A stretch of DNA of 64,000 bases from Hymenobacter psoromatis (GTDB lineage Bacteria; Bacteroidota; Bacteroidia; Cytophagales; Hymenobacteraceae). The notes below the pieces were generated by a model. The model did not search any database and was not told the DNA's origin. It saw only the letters and a program-made list of their open reading frames with translations. A program made the position numbers and the translations under genes. Positions 26,003-35,304 of the stretch are shown here, one piece after another. Position 1 is the first letter of the stretch. Each line of letters starts with the position of its first letter. Location of the stretch: positions 4,402,001-4,466,000 of the forward strand of contig CP014771.1 of NCBI GenBank assembly GCA_001596155.1, given 5' to 3'.

Positions 26003-27229
26003 CTAGCTGCCGGCAAACTTGCGTTCCAGCAGCTTGAGTAGCTTGCCCATGTGCTCCTCCTTGCGGCTCCAGTCGTAGCGCGGGGCCAACTCCTGCTGCA
26101 CGTAGGCCAGGGCCGCGCCGGCATCGGGCAGCGTGTCTAGGTGCTGAATGGCGGCGTGGTATTCCATATTCTCCCCGTTAAATAGCTCATTAATAAAGCT
26201 AAAGCGCTGGTTGATGGAGATGGCTTCACGCAGGCTGCCCACCTTGGGCGCGCCGCGCTCGACCAGCGACGTGGCCGGGCCGTGGGCCGCGTCGCGCAGC
26301 GTGTCGGCCAGGTGCGGCGTGGCTGGCTGAGTGGCTTTCAGCTTCTCATACAGCGGGGCTTCGGCCGGCGGCGGGGGGGTAGGGGCCGCGGCGGGCTCGG
26401 CCATCACCGGCGGCAGCGGCCGGGCGGGGGCCGGGGCTGGCTCGGCCACTACCGGCGCGGCTGGTTTGGACGGCGCGGGGGCGGCCGGCGCGGTCGCCGG
26501 AGTAGCTGCCGGCGCGACGGGAGCCGCCGCCTGAGCTGGCGCGGGCGGACTGGCTGGCGTGGCCGGCTTGGCCGGGCCATCATCCCAAAGGTCGGCTTCG
26601 GTGAGCGGTAGCAAGGCGCTGAACTCGCTCACGAGTGGCGGCAGGGCGGGCAATTCTTTGGCGTGCGCAGCCTGGTAAAGGTCAAAGCTTTGGCGCAAAA
26701 ACTCGCGGCTCAGCGGGGCGCTGCCGGTGGGCAGGCTATTCACGAAGCCCTCAAAAAAAGGCTTGGCTTGGTCGAAGTAGCGCAGGTGGTCGCGCAGGGC
26801 GGCCAGCGGCACGTTATCGTCGGCTTCGGCCGGGTTGGGGGGGGGTAGGAGCAGGCGCTCGAAGGCCGTGGCGGGGGCGGTGGACAGCACCAGCGTGTTG
26901 GCCACGGCCTGGGCCAGCAGCGGCTCCAGGGCCGCCCGGTCGAGGCGAATGTGGCGCGAGAGCACGTTCATAAACTGCCCTAACGCGGCGCGCACCGGCG
27001 TGGCTTCGAAGTCGAAGAACGGGCTGCGCAACTGGCTGGCTTCCTGCTGCCAGCGGCCCAGCAGCTGCCGCAGCACCAGCAGGTTGACCTGCCGCACGGG
27101 CGTGAAGGTGAGCAGCGCCGGGCCATCGAGGGTAGCCTCGGGCTGGGGGCCAAAAAACTGCTGGCTGAGCCGGCTGGCCAGCCGGCGGCCGTATTGCTCG
27201 CACTTGGCGAGGCTATATTTGTCGGGCAT
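26003..27229 (-). CDS. Conserved-looking cytoplasmic protein with Ala/Pro linker, unknown function
   Basis: 408 residues from ATG 27229 (MPDKYSLAKCEQYGRRLASRL); a longer frame to 27340 overlaps the divergent ferredoxin gene and is rejected. Residues 1-200 are helical and well structured, residues about 215-305 are an Ala/Pro-rich disordered linker, and residues 320-408 form a helical C-terminal domain (EKLKATQPATPHLADTL, SINQRFSFINELFNGEN, YDWSRKEEHMGKLLKLLERK). There is no signal peptide or membrane helix. It is divergent from a ferredoxin gene with 49 bp between. I do not recognise a named family. Confidence 0.75.
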   Translation of the reverse strand: MPDKYSLAKCEQYGRRLASRLSQQFFGPQPEATLDGPALLTFTPVRQVNLLVLRQLLGRWQQEASQLRSPFFDFEATPVRAALGQFMNVLSRHIRLDRAALEPLLAQAVANTLVLSTAPATAFERLLLPPPNPAEADDNVPLAALRDHLRYFDQAKPFFEGFVNSLPTGSAPLSREFLRQSFDLYQAAHAKELPALPPLVSEFSALLPLTEADLWDDGPAKPATPASPPAPAQAAAPVAPAATPATAPAAPAPSKPAAPVVAEPAPAPARPLPPVMAEPAAAPTPPPPAEAPLYEKLKATQPATPHLADTLRDAAHGPATSLVERGAPKVGSLREAISINQRFSFINELFNGENMEYHAAIQHLDTLPDAGAALAYVQQELAPRYDWSRKEEHMGKLLKLLERKFAGS

Positions 27230-27278
27230 AGCGTGGGCCGGCCGGTGGGCCGGTTTCGTGCGCCAAGTTAGCCACAAA

Positions 27279-27539
27279 ATGCCCCTACTGACTATTGCGG
27301 GCCTGCCCGGTCCTCCGCTCGACGTGCCCGCCGGCCGCACCGTGCTGGCCGCTATCCATGCGGCCGGTCACGACTGGTGGCACGCCTGCGGGGCCAAGGG
27401 CCGCTGCACCACCTGCCGGGTGCGGGTGCTGGCCGGCGCCGAATTCCTTACCCCCCCCACCGTGCCCGAGCTGCGCTACCGCGCCGCCGGCCGCCTCGAG
27501 GAGGCTGAGCGCCTGGCCTGCCAGGCGAGGGTTAGTTGA
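27279..27539 (+). CDS. Plant/adrenodoxin-type 2Fe-2S ferredoxin
   Basis: 86 residues from ATG 27279. The cluster motif is complete: CGAKGRCTTC (C-x5-C-x2-C, near residues 37-46), with the fourth cysteine in RLACQARV near the C-terminus. The fold is a beta-grasp domain with PAGRTVLAAI at the front. It should carry electrons in the cytoplasm for an unknown partner. The 3' end runs directly into a low-complexity inverted repeat. A longer frame from 26835 exists but would pass through the coding region of the divergent gene, so this start is preferred. Confidence 0.85.
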   Translation: MPLLTIAGLPGPPLDVPAGRTVLAAIHAAGHDWWHACGAKGRCTTCRVRVLAGAEFLTPPTVPELRYRAAGRLEEAERLACQARVS

Positions 27540-27720
27540 GAGTTAAAAGTTAAGAGGTAAGAGTTATGAGGTCGGCTGGCTAGGCCGGGTATCGGCGGGC
27601 GGTGCCGTACTTTGTAGGGAGTGCCGGAGCCAGAAGTTGACTGCTAAATTGCCACAGCGCTTAGCAGCCAACTCTTAACTCCTAACTCTTAACTCTTAAC
27701 TCTTAACTCTTAACTCAACT
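27535..27720. repeat. Inverted AT-rich repeat with (AACTCTT)n tract, type F
   Basis: GAGTTAAAAGTTAAGAGGTAAGAG on the left is mirrored by a run of six AACTCTT units (27670-27711, one with a C change) on the right. The run ends at the TTG start of the thymidine kinase gene. Confidence 0.8.
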
Positions 27721-28352
27721 TGTTCACCGAGCCCCGCCGCCTGTCCGATTTTCCGCGTCACCGGGGCTGGCTGGAAGTCGTGTGCGGCTCCATGTTTTCG
27801 GGTAAAACCGAGGAGCTGATTCGCCGCCTCACCCGCGCCCGCATTGCGCGGCAGCGGGTCGAGATTTTCAAGCCCGCCCTTGACACCCGCTACCACGCCC
27901 AGGATGTGGTGAGCCACAACCAGAATAGTATCCGCTCCACGCCCGTGCAGTCGCCGGCCGAAATCCTGCTGCTGGCCGGCGGCAGCACCGACGTGGTGGG
28001 CATCGACGAGGCGCAGTTCTTCGACGAAAGCCTGGTAGAAGTGTGCAAGCAGCTGGCCGACAGCGGCATTCGCGTCATCGTGGCGGGCCTGGATATGGAC
28101 TACCGCGGCCGGCCGTTTGGGCCTATGCCGGCGCTGCTGGCCACCGCCGAGTTCGTGACCAAGGTGCATGCCGTGTGCGTGTGCTGCGGCGAGCTGGCCG
28201 CGTATTCCTACCGCATTGCGGCCAGCGAAAAACAGGTGCTGCTGGGCGAAACCGACAGCTACGAAGCCCGCTGCCGCCCCTGCTTCCTGGCCGGGCCCGC
28301 CGCCAAGAGCTGGCACGATGAGCACGTAGCCACCAACCGCGCCCAACAATGA
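27720..28352 (+). CDS. tdk: Thymidine kinase
   Basis: 210 residues starting at TTG 27720; no in-frame ATG comes before the conserved core. Type II thymidine kinase: P-loop [15 protein letters not shown] (about residue 21), Walker B-like [11 protein letters not shown] (about 95), the lasso [15 protein letters not shown], and zinc ligands CVCCG and CRPC. It phosphorylates thymidine with ATP in the salvage pathway. The heptanucleotide run directly before the start could change spacing of the upstream signals by slippage. It is followed by a hairpin and then porZ. Confidence 0.95.
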   Translation: MFTEPRRLSDFPRHRGWLEVVCGSMFSGKTEELIRRLTRARIARQRVEIFKPALDTRYHAQDVVSHNQNSIRSTPVQSPAEILLLAGGSTDVVGIDEAQFFDESLVEVCKQLADSGIRVIVAGLDMDYRGRPFGPMPALLATAEFVTKVHAVCVCCGELAAYSYRIAASEKQVLLGETDSYEARCRPCFLAGPAAKSWHDEHVATNRAQQ

Positions 28353-28392
28353 GAAGGGCTCGCTCACCGTTGAGCCTCACGCGCTTCTCATT
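28348..28392 (+). terminator. Possible terminator after tdk
   Basis: AATGAGAAG pairs with CTTCTCATT, with an inner GGCTC/GAGCC pair. The T-run is short, so this is weak. Confidence 0.45.
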
Positions 28393-28414
28393 ATTCACTG
28401 CTAACTAACTTCTT

Positions 28415-30832
28415 ATGCCCCGTTTTTCCGCCTGGTTTTTAGTAGTGGCACTGTTGACCGCCGTGCGGGCCTGGGGCCAGGGCGCGGCCTACGGCGACTG
28501 GGAGCTGCACCTGCCCGCCCGCCGCCCGCAGGGCCTGGCCGAGGCCGGCAACCGCCTCTACGTGCGGGCCGAGTCGTCGTTTTATTTCTACGATAAAAGT
28601 CTTAACAGTACGCAATTATTGTCGCGCCGCGATGGCCTCAGCGATGTGGGCGTGGCGGCCCTGGCCTTCGACTCAGCTTCGGCGCAGCTGGTGATTGTGT
28701 ACAACAACGGCAATATCGACCTGCTGGGCGCTAATGGCTCGGTGCGCAACATCACCGACCTGCTGCGCAAGGAAAGCCAGACCGCCAAAACCATCTACCA
28801 GGTGCAGGTCTATAACGGACTGGCCTACATCGGCACCACCCTGGGCGTGGTGGTGCTCGACCTGGCCAAACACGAAGTGCGCGACACGTACAGCGCCATT
28901 GGGCCGGGCGGCCAAACGATTACGTCCTACGCCACGGTGGTGCTGCACGATACCATCTATGCCGCCACGTCGGTGGGGATTCTGCGTGGCCGCGTCAACC
29001 CGACCGTGAACCTGCTCGATTACCGCAGCTGGACGGCAGAAGTGCCGTTTAGCGTCAATACTAACGTAGTTTATTCTCATCCAGTGCAGCTGACAGCTTA
29101 CCGGGGGCACCTGGTAATGGCGGCTTGGTTTCGGGGAATCGATTACCTGGCGGGGGTAGGGCCGGCCCGCGCGTGGCACTATTCGCCAAATAGCTATGGT
29201 GACGTGGCCTTGCGGCTGCACGTAAGCACGGGGCAGCTGCTGGTCTCGTTTAAGAACAGTCCGCTCCGGCGCTTCGACGCGGCCACCGGCTACGTGGTGG
29301 ACGTGCTGCCGGCAACGGCCGTGGGCACTGACGTGAGAGATGCCGCGCGCGACACCGATGGCACCTACTACGTGGCCAGCTACGATAAAGGCCTGTTGCG
29401 CTTCGCCCCCGGCACCACCACGGCCCCCGAAGTTATCCTCCCCAACGCGCCCGAAACTATTTTTTCCTATGGTCTGCTAGCCAACGCAGCTAATAACACC
29501 GTGGATGTATTCAGCGGGGGCTATTCGGGCGACAGCGGGTTGCCGAATACGGGGGTTATTAAACCGGCGAGTGAAAACGGCTTTTATGAATATAAGAACC
29601 AGCAGTGGACTAATTATACGCCTACTGCCTACCCCTCGCCCACCGACTACCCTAACCTGCTTGACCTCTCGCACGGCACTCGCACGCTCGATGGCACGCT
29701 CTACATTGCCAGCTACGGCAATGGCTTGCTCGAATGGAAGGGGGTAGGGCAGTTTCGGCAGTTTACCTACAACACTCCCGGCTCGCCGCTCCGCAGCAGT
29801 CTGCCCACAACGGACCCTAACTACCCCAACTTCGTGCGCGTCACTGACGTGGCCGCCGACCCCGGCAGCAACCGCGTGTGGGTCGTGAATCGCCACCAAA
29901 TGGCCGGCGTGCCGGGCCTGTTCCGCTTCCGGCCCGCCAACGCCACCTGGCTGGTCGTGCCGGCGTTCACTGGCTTCGAAAACCTCGACCGCGTGACGGT
30001 CGATAACTTCGGCAACCCTTGGGCCACGCGGTCGCGGGCGCAGGGGGTAGGCGGCCTGGTAGCCTATGACACGACCAGCCAGAAGCCGTTTTATTTTAAT
30101 GCCACCGGTCCCGATGATAAAACCGGCTTGCCTAGCAATTCGCTCTATGCCGTGGTGCGCGACCGCAACGGGGCCATTTGGGTGGGCACGGCGACGGGAG
30201 TAGCCGTTTACAACGACCCTAGCCAGCTGGTGAGCGCGGCGGCGGCGGGCACCGCGCCCCCCGATTTCAACCGGCCCTTCGCCCAGAGCGGCAGCGGCTT
30301 GTATCCGACGCTCTACAGCGAAACCGTGCGCTGCATCGCCATCGACGGGGCCAACCGCAAGTGGTTTGGCACGCCCAATGGCCTGTGGCTCTTCAACGAA
30401 GCCGCCACCGAGGCGTTGCTGCACTTCACCACCGCCAACAGCCCGCTGCCCAGCAACAGCATCGTGGACGTGGCCGTGAACGATAAAACCGGCGAAGTCT
30501 TCGTGGCCACCGATGCCGGCGTGGTTAGCTACCAGGGCTCGGCCAGCGTCACGGACGGCGCGCCGAGCTGCGCCCAGGTATCGCCCAACCCGGTGCGGCC
30601 CGAGTTTGCGGGCACCGTGGGCATCAGCGGCGTGGCCAACAACGCCCAGGTGCGCATCACCGACATCGCGGGCCACCTCGTGTACAGCACTCACGCCGCC
30701 GGCGGCACCGTCACCTGGAACCTCGCCGACACCGCCGGCCGCCGCGTGCGCTCGGGCGTATATCTGGTGCTCACCTCCGACGCCAACGGCAAAAATACCT
30801 GCGTGAGCAAAGTGGCGGTGCTTAGCAACTGA
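28415..30832 (+). CDS. porZ: PorZ-like beta-propeller component of type IX secretion
   Basis: 805 residues. Signal peptide MPRFSAWFLVVALLTAVRAWG; then WELHLPARRPQGLAEAGNRLYVRAES-like propeller blades (about 25-720), with the family's stretches YNNGNIDLLG, TIYQVQVYNGLAYIGTTLG and VVLDLAKHEVRDTYS. The last 85 residues are a T9SS type A sorting domain (VSPNPVRPEF...VSKVAVLSN). PorZ stands on the cell surface as part of the attachment complex that cleaves sorting signals and adds A-LPS to cargo. It is directly followed by recO after a REPIN-like element; that neighbourhood is, to my knowledge, common in Bacteroidota. Here the gene is intact. Confidence 0.85.
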   Translation: MPRFSAWFLVVALLTAVRAWGQGAAYGDWELHLPARRPQGLAEAGNRLYVRAESSFYFYDKSLNSTQLLSRRDGLSDVGVAALAFDSASAQLVIVYNNGNIDLLGANGSVRNITDLLRKESQTAKTIYQVQVYNGLAYIGTTLGVVVLDLAKHEVRDTYSAIGPGGQTITSYATVVLHDTIYAATSVGILRGRVNPTVNLLDYRSWTAEVPFSVNTNVVYSHPVQLTAYRGHLVMAAWFRGIDYLAGVGPARAWHYSPNSYGDVALRLHVSTGQLLVSFKNSPLRRFDAATGYVVDVLPATAVGTDVRDAARDTDGTYYVASYDKGLLRFAPGTTTAPEVILPNAPETIFSYGLLANAANNTVDVFSGGYSGDSGLPNTGVIKPASENGFYEYKNQQWTNYTPTAYPSPTDYPNLLDLSHGTRTLDGTLYIASYGNGLLEWKGVGQFRQFTYNTPGSPLRSSLPTTDPNYPNFVRVTDVAADPGSNRVWVVNRHQMAGVPGLFRFRPANATWLVVPAFTGFENLDRVTVDNFGNPWATRSRAQGVGGLVAYDTTSQKPFYFNATGPDDKTGLPSNSLYAVVRDRNGAIWVGTATGVAVYNDPSQLVSAAAAGTAPPDFNRPFAQSGSGLYPTLYSETVRCIAIDGANRKWFGTPNGLWLFNEAATEALLHFTTANSPLPSNSIVDVAVNDKTGEVFVATDAGVVSYQGSASVTDGAPSCAQVSPNPVRPEFAGTVGISGVANNAQVRITDIAGHLVYSTHAAGGTVTWNLADTAGRRVRSGVYLVLTSDANGKNTCVSKVAVLSN

Positions 30833-30839
30833 GGAGGAG

Positions 30840-30960
30840 CTGCAACGTTTGTCATTGCGAGCAAAGCGAAGCAATCGCACCCGAACGACACCCGTGCCAG
30901 TCGTTCGTTCATCGTTCTGATGCGATTGCTTCGCTTTGCTCGCAATGACAAACGTTGCAG
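30840..30960. repeat. REPIN-like inverted pair, family B copy 3
   Basis: Best-preserved B copy: arms CTGCAACGTTTGTCATTGCG and complement, nested stem ATTGC/GCAAT around GAGCAAAGCGAA. It separates porZ and recO. Confidence 0.9.
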
Positions 30961-30978
30961 TTCCTCACCTACCAAGCC

Positions 30979-31704
30979 ATGCTAATCAAAACCCGCGGCA
31001 TCGTCCTGAGCTACCTCAAATACCGCGAAAGCAGCATCATCACCCGCGTTTATACCGAGCAGCGCGGCGTGCAGAGCTACCTCGTCAACGGCGTGCGGCG
31101 GGCCAAGCCGCCGGGGCGCATCGCGCTGTTTCAGCCCCTCACCTTGCTAGAGCTGGTGGCCTACGTGCCGCGGCAGGGGGGTAGCCTCACCCGGCTGGCC
31201 GAGTTTCGTTGCGCCGAGCCATACCGGTCCCTACCCTACGAGATGCGCAAAAGCAGTGTGGCGCTTTTCCTGAGCGAGGTGCTGAGCAAGTCGGTGCGCG
31301 AGGAAGAAGAAAACCCGGCCCTGTTCCGCTTCTTGCACGATTCCATCCTGACCTTCGACCAGCAGGACGTGGGCGTGGAAAACTTCGCGCTACTATTCTT
31401 ACTGCATCTGGCTGGCTACCTGGGCTTTGGTGCTCAAACCGGGGCCGAAATCACCGACCAGGTGGCAATGGCCGGGGCCGCGCCCACCGGCAGCGGCTTC
31501 AGCAGCGGCCCGGCCACGCTGCGCCTGCGCGAGTTCGAGCACTATTTCGATGAGCTGCTGCGCACCTCCGCCAGCAATTCTATCCCCAACGGCCAAGTGC
31601 GCCGCGAGCTGCTGGCCGTGCTCATCCGCTACTACCAGCTCCACATCGAGGGCCTGGGCGAAATAAAATCCCTCGAAATCCTGAGCGACGTGCTGGGTGG
31701 GTAA
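30979..31704 (+). CDS. recO: DNA repair protein RecO
   Basis: 241 residues from ATG 30979 (MLIKTRGIVLSYLKYRESS); the longer frame from 30955 begins inside the repeat and is rejected. The N-terminal OB fold is followed by a helical domain with VALFLSEVLSKSVREEEENP and FHD-like HDSILTFD, and LLHLAGYLGFG. RecO loads RecA onto SSB-coated DNA with RecR in recombinational repair. The zinc-finger cysteines present in some RecO proteins are missing, as is usual in Bacteroidota. It is convergent with an FKBP gene. Confidence 0.9.
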   Translation: MLIKTRGIVLSYLKYRESSIITRVYTEQRGVQSYLVNGVRRAKPPGRIALFQPLTLLELVAYVPRQGGSLTRLAEFRCAEPYRSLPYEMRKSSVALFLSEVLSKSVREEEENPALFRFLHDSILTFDQQDVGVENFALLFLLHLAGYLGFGAQTGAEITDQVAMAGAAPTGSGFSSGPATLRLREFEHYFDELLRTSASNSIPNGQVRRELLAVLIRYYQLHIEGLGEIKSLEILSDVLGG

Positions 31705-31780
31705 AATGGGTAATAAGTAATGGGAGTAGTGTCTTTCAAAAATATATAAAGGCACTACTCCCATTGCCTATTACTCATTT
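31703..31780. repeat. Inverted repeat, type H, probably a terminator
   Basis: AAATGGGTAATAAGTAATGGGAGTAGTG is mirrored by CACTACTCCCATTGCCTATTACTCATTT, with an AT-rich loop. It lies between convergent recO and the FKBP gene and covers the end of the latter's last codons. Confidence 0.75.
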
Positions 31781-32740
31781 CACTCCCACCAGTTCCACAT
31801 CAAACCGCAACGGCGCGTTGGGCGGAATGTCGCCGCCCGCGCCGCGCTCGCCGTAGGCCAGCGGCGACGGGATGAGCAGCATTGCCTTGCTGCCCTTGGG
31901 TAGGGCCGCGATGCCCTGGTCCCAGCCCTTAATTACCTGGCCCGCACCGAGCAGAAAGTCAAACGGCGTGCCGCCGTGCTTGGCCGACGAGTCAAACTCT
32001 TGGCCGGTGGCCAGCACCGTGCCGCGGTACGTCACGCTCACTGTCTGGCCCTTTTTGGGGGGTAGGCCCTTGCCGCGCGTCGTAATCACGTACCAGGTGC
32101 CGCCGGGCGTTTTCTTGGCTCTGGCCGTCAGCTTATTCTTTTTAAGATAGGCCTGAATGGCAACGTCATCCTTCACCAGCTGCTTGGCGGCGTGGGCTTT
32201 AACCAGGCGCTCCTGCTCGGCTATCAGCGCCTGCTGCTTGGCCTGCATCTGCTCAGGCGTGAGCAATGCCTTGGCCACTATTGTCACGCGCAGGGCATTG
32301 CCCGCCCGCTGAATAAACGGTGGCACCGGCTGCCGCAGCGACTTGGCAAACACCGTGTCGGCGTTGAAGCGGAAGATGGCGCTGTCGCCGGGCAGCACCT
32401 GGCTCACGGCCTCTTCGATGCTGCCTTTGGGCAGGGTAGGGCCCAGCGGGACGGGCACCGGCTCGGGCCGCATCTGGCGCGTATCCATCAGCACCGAGTC
32501 GCGGTCGGTGCGGTACTGAATGTACACCAGCAGCACCTGGCCCACGCGGCTGGCGTAGGGCGCGTCGCCGGCTGGGGCCAGGGGCCGGGGCGCGTAGTGC
32601 CCCGCCGCATCGCGCCGAAACAGCTTATACTCCGTGCCGCTGGGGCTGCGCTCGAAGCCGGGGGTAGGGGCGGCCTGCGCCCACAGGCGAGCCGGGCTGG
32701 CCAGGGCCGCCAGCAGCATAAAAGTCAGAAAGTACTTCAT
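31775..32740 (-). CDS. FKBP-type peptidyl-prolyl isomerase, secreted
   Basis: 321 residues. Signal peptide MKYFLTFMLLAALASPARLWAQ with no lipobox cysteine. Two FKBP-like halves: a degenerate N-terminal one (about 30-165) and a standard C-terminal one (about 215-321) with GQTVSVTYRGTVLATGQEFDSS, VIKGWDQGIAALPKGS, LLIPSPLAYG and PLRFDVELVGVK. A charged helix (EQMQAKQQALIAEQERLVKAHAAK) joins them. It folds proline bonds in the periplasm. It is a paralogue of the next gene upstream, with the same two-halved build, and both are on the same strand with a large repeat between. Confidence 0.9.
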   Translation of the reverse strand: MKYFLTFMLLAALASPARLWAQAAPTPGFERSPSGTEYKLFRRDAAGHYAPRPLAPAGDAPYASRVGQVLLVYIQYRTDRDSVLMDTRQMRPEPVPVPLGPTLPKGSIEEAVSQVLPGDSAIFRFNADTVFAKSLRQPVPPFIQRAGNALRVTIVAKALLTPEQMQAKQQALIAEQERLVKAHAAKQLVKDDVAIQAYLKKNKLTARAKKTPGGTWYVITTRGKGLPPKKGQTVSVTYRGTVLATGQEFDSSAKHGGTPFDFLLGAGQVIKGWDQGIAALPKGSKAMLLIPSPLAYGERGAGGDIPPNAPLRFDVELVGVK

Positions 32741-32767
32741 AATAAGTAAGGCGTGGCCTTATAGAAG

Positions 32768-32921
32768 CTGTTTAGGGAATAAGAAAAAGTCGTTAAAACG
32801 TCATTCCGAGCTTGCCGAGGAATCTCGCTCGTGTCGTGGAACGAAGCCTGAACAATGCGAGCGAGATTCCTCGGCAAGCTCGGAATGACGTTCTAATGAC
32901 TTTTTCTTATTCCCTGAACAG
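32768..32921. repeat. REPIN-like inverted pair, family A copy 2
   Basis: Longest copy: about 64 bp arms, beginning CTGTTTAGGGAATAAG and ending CTTATTCCCTGAACAG. The nested stem is ATTCC/GGAAT in place of ATGCT/AGCAT. It lies between the two FKBP genes. Confidence 0.9.
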
Positions 32922-32930
32922 ACTCCTGAA

Positions 32931-32962
32931 AATAAAACCGCCACACCAAAGCGGTGTGGCGG
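32931..32962 (-). terminator. Intrinsic terminator of the FKBP lipoprotein gene
   Basis: A perfect 10 bp stem CCGCCACACC/GGTGTGGCGG with a 5-base loop, followed on the minus strand by TTTTATTTT. Confidence 0.9.
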
Positions 32963-32992
32963 AATATATAGTATTTTAAATAATTAAGTCGG

Positions 32993-34039
32993 CTAGCGGC
33001 CGGCCGGAGGGGCCATCGAGGTGGGGCCGCCGGCTGGCGTGTCCTGCACATTCGTTAGCTCCACGTCGAAGCGCAGGGGCGAGTTGGCCGGGATGGCGGG
33101 CGGCGAGCCCTGCTTGCCATAGGCCAGCGACGAGGGGATAAGGATAGTCGCCTTGCTGCCCTTGTTGAGTTGTTGCAAAGCATCGTCCCAGCCCGGAATC
33201 ACCTGGCCGCGGCCCAGCGCGAATGAGAATGGCTGGCCACCGTGCTTGGCGCTGGAGTCAAACTCCTTGCCGTCGAGCAATGCACCGCGGTATTGCACGG
33301 TCACCATCTGGCCAGGCTTGGCATTGGGGCCGGTGCCAGCTTGCGTGGTAATAACGTACACGCCGCTCGGGGTTTTCTTGGCGTTGGTGAGGTTGTTCTT
33401 CTTCAGGTAGTCCTGGAGAATCACCTCGTCGGCCTTGTCCTGAGTGGCGGCGTAAGTGCGCATCTGCTTCTGCTGCTCGGCCATCATCTTCTGCTGGTCA
33501 GCCATGGCTTCGGCCATTGCCGCCTCGCGGGGCTGCAAGGCTACGGCCTTCACGGTCAGCAGGATAAAGTTGCCTTTCTTCTTGAGGTAGGCGGGGGCCA
33601 ACTGGTGCGCATTGCGCTTATACAGCGTATCGGCGTTGAAGCGGAACACGCCGCTGTCGCCGGGCTGAAGCAGCGAGAACGCCTCGGGCTCGGCGCCCAG
33701 CTGCTTGGCCGTCAGGGCTTCCAGCGGAATGCGCACCGGAATCCCGAACTGCCGCTCACGCGACTTCATCATCACCGAGTCGCCCGACGTGCGGTACTCG
33801 ATGTGGGCCGACATCACCTTGCCTACCCGGTCTTTGTAGCCGGGGTCTTCGCCGCCCGTCACCTCGCGCGGCTCGTACTTGCCGTTCACGTCTTTGTAAA
33901 TCTTGTACTCCATGCCCGACTTGGTTTTGGCAAAGTCGCCTCCACCTTTATTGCACGACGACAGGAAGGAAGCTACGCTGAGCACGCTGGCCGCCAGGGC
34001 CAGCTGCCGGGCCGCGCGGGGCCGGAAGGAAAACTGCAT
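32993..34039 (-). CDS. FKBP-type peptidyl-prolyl isomerase lipoprotein, GldI-like
   Basis: 348 residues from ATG 34039 (MQFSFRPRAARQ). Signal peptide with lipobox FLSSC, so anchored as a lipoprotein. As in the neighbour gene, a degenerate N-terminal FKBP half and a Gln/Met-rich helix precede an active-looking C-terminal FKBP domain (VQYRGALLDGKEFDSS, VIPGWDDALQQLNKGS, ILIPSSLAYGKQG, LRFDVELTNV). A lipoprotein FKBP next to nrnA and ndk is the setting I recall for gldI of gliding bacteria, where the isomerase helps type IX secretion and motility. That link is from memory; the fold and anchoring are clear. Confidence 0.85.
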   Translation of the reverse strand: MQFSFRPRAARQLALAASVLSVASFLSSCNKGGGDFAKTKSGMEYKIYKDVNGKYEPREVTGGEDPGYKDRVGKVMSAHIEYRTSGDSVMMKSRERQFGIPVRIPLEALTAKQLGAEPEAFSLLQPGDSGVFRFNADTLYKRNAHQLAPAYLKKKGNFILLTVKAVALQPREAAMAEAMADQQKMMAEQQKQMRTYAATQDKADEVILQDYLKKNNLTNAKKTPSGVYVITTQAGTGPNAKPGQMVTVQYRGALLDGKEFDSSAKHGGQPFSFALGRGQVIPGWDDALQQLNKGSKATILIPSSLAYGKQGSPPAIPANSPLRFDVELTNVQDTPAGGPTSMAPPAGR

Positions 34040-34080
34040 GAAAACAGAAAGTTGGAATAAAGACGAATTTGGCCCCAAAG

Positions 34081-35136
34081 TTAGGCCACGGGCGGCGCAA
34101 CCGCCACGGGCGCGGCGGACGTGCTCACGAGCTGCGCCTGATACTGCGGCAACACGCTCAGAAAGCGCGCCACGGTGGCATCCAGCGGCTCGTTGCTGAT
34201 GCCGCCCGACGCGTTATGGTGCCCGCCTCCCTGAAAGTGGTCGCGCGAAAAGTCGCTTACCGAAAAATCGCCCACCGAGCGGAAGGAAATTTTCACCGCC
34301 GAGCCCCGGTCAATGAAAACCGCCGCCAGCACGATGCCCTCAATGCTGAGCGCGTAGTTGACCAGCCCTTCGGTATCCCCGGTTTTGCTCTCGTATTCAC
34401 GCAATTCCTGCTGCGTCACGGCGATATAGGCGGTGTTGAACTCGCGGTTTACCACCAGTTTATCCTTCAGGATGTAGCCCAGAAAGCGCAGCCGGATTTC
34501 GGAGTGCGAGTCGTAGATGCGGCGGTGTACCGAGGCCAAATCAATATTGGCGCTCAGCAACTCCGCGATGATGAGGTGCACGTTGCGCGAGGTGCTGGGG
34601 TGCCGAAACGAGCCCGTATCGGTCATAATGCCCGCGTAGAGCGCCTCGCCCATGCCCTGGTCAATAAGGTCCTGGTCGCCCAAGGCCCGGATAATCTCAA
34701 AAATCAGCTCGGCCGTGGCCGCCGCCTTGGGGTCCGAAAAGCTGACATCGGCAAAGTCCTCGGGCCGCTGGTGGTGGTCGATGAGCACTTTGGTGCCCGG
34801 CGCCCGGCGCACGTACTCGCCCAGCTCGTTGATGCGGCCCAGGCAGTTGAAGTCGAGGCAAAATAGCAGCTCGGCCCGGTTCACCAGGTCGCGCACCTGC
34901 CGGTCGTTCTGGCGCGGGTCATAAATAACTACCTCGTCATTGCCCTGCATCCAGTTGAGGAAGGCGGGGTAGTCGGAAGGCGTTACGACGGTCACGGAAT
35001 GCCCTTTTTTCTTCAGGTACGTGGCCCAGGCCAGCGACGAGCCCAGCGCGTCGGCGTCGGGCTTGTGGTGCGTGGTGATAAAAATCTGCCGGGGCTGGGC
35101 CAGCAGATTCTGCAACTCGGATACGGAAGGAAACAT
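34081..35136 (-). CDS. nrnA: DHH/DHHA1 phosphoesterase, NrnA-like
   Basis: 351 residues from ATG 35136 (MFPSVSELQNLLAQPRQIF); an upstream in-frame ATG at 35229 would add a basic stretch with no homologous look. Motifs in order: THHKPDADALGSSLA, then LLFCLDFNCLGR, VLIDHHQRPEDF (the DHH), MTDTGSFRHPST, and the DHHA1 end DHFQGGGHHNASGG. The family degrades short RNAs (nanoRNA) and dephosphorylates pAp with metal ions in the cytoplasm. It lies just upstream of the FKBP lipoprotein on the same strand with 41 bp between, and is divergent from ndk. Confidence 0.9.
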   Translation of the reverse strand: MFPSVSELQNLLAQPRQIFITTHHKPDADALGSSLAWATYLKKKGHSVTVVTPSDYPAFLNWMQGNDEVVIYDPRQNDRQVRDLVNRAELLFCLDFNCLGRINELGEYVRRAPGTKVLIDHHQRPEDFADVSFSDPKAAATAELIFEIIRALGDQDLIDQGMGEALYAGIMTDTGSFRHPSTSRNVHLIIAELLSANIDLASVHRRIYDSHSEIRLRFLGYILKDKLVVNREFNTAYIAVTQQELREYESKTGDTEGLVNYALSIEGIVLAAVFIDRGSAVKISFRSVGDFSVSDFSRDHFQGGGHHNASGGISNEPLDATVARFLSVLPQYQAQLVSTSAAPVAVAPPVA

Positions 35137-35304
35137 CGACAACGTGAATGACCTACGAATGCACTTGAAAAAGCGCCCGGCAATTGGCTTAGCGCAAATT
35201 GGCCGACAAAGGTCGGCATGAATTGGCAATCAACAATCAACTCCCCCGCGTTGGTTCGGTCCGAAGGGGGTAGGGCCACCGCCCGCCTTACTCGCCGCCC
35301 GCCC

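Noticed and set aside
29477..30880. A 467-codon open frame opposite porZ, and similar ones at 11412-12275 and 51127-52071
   Set aside because: Shadows caused by codon bias; they start or end inside repeats or mirror known genes.
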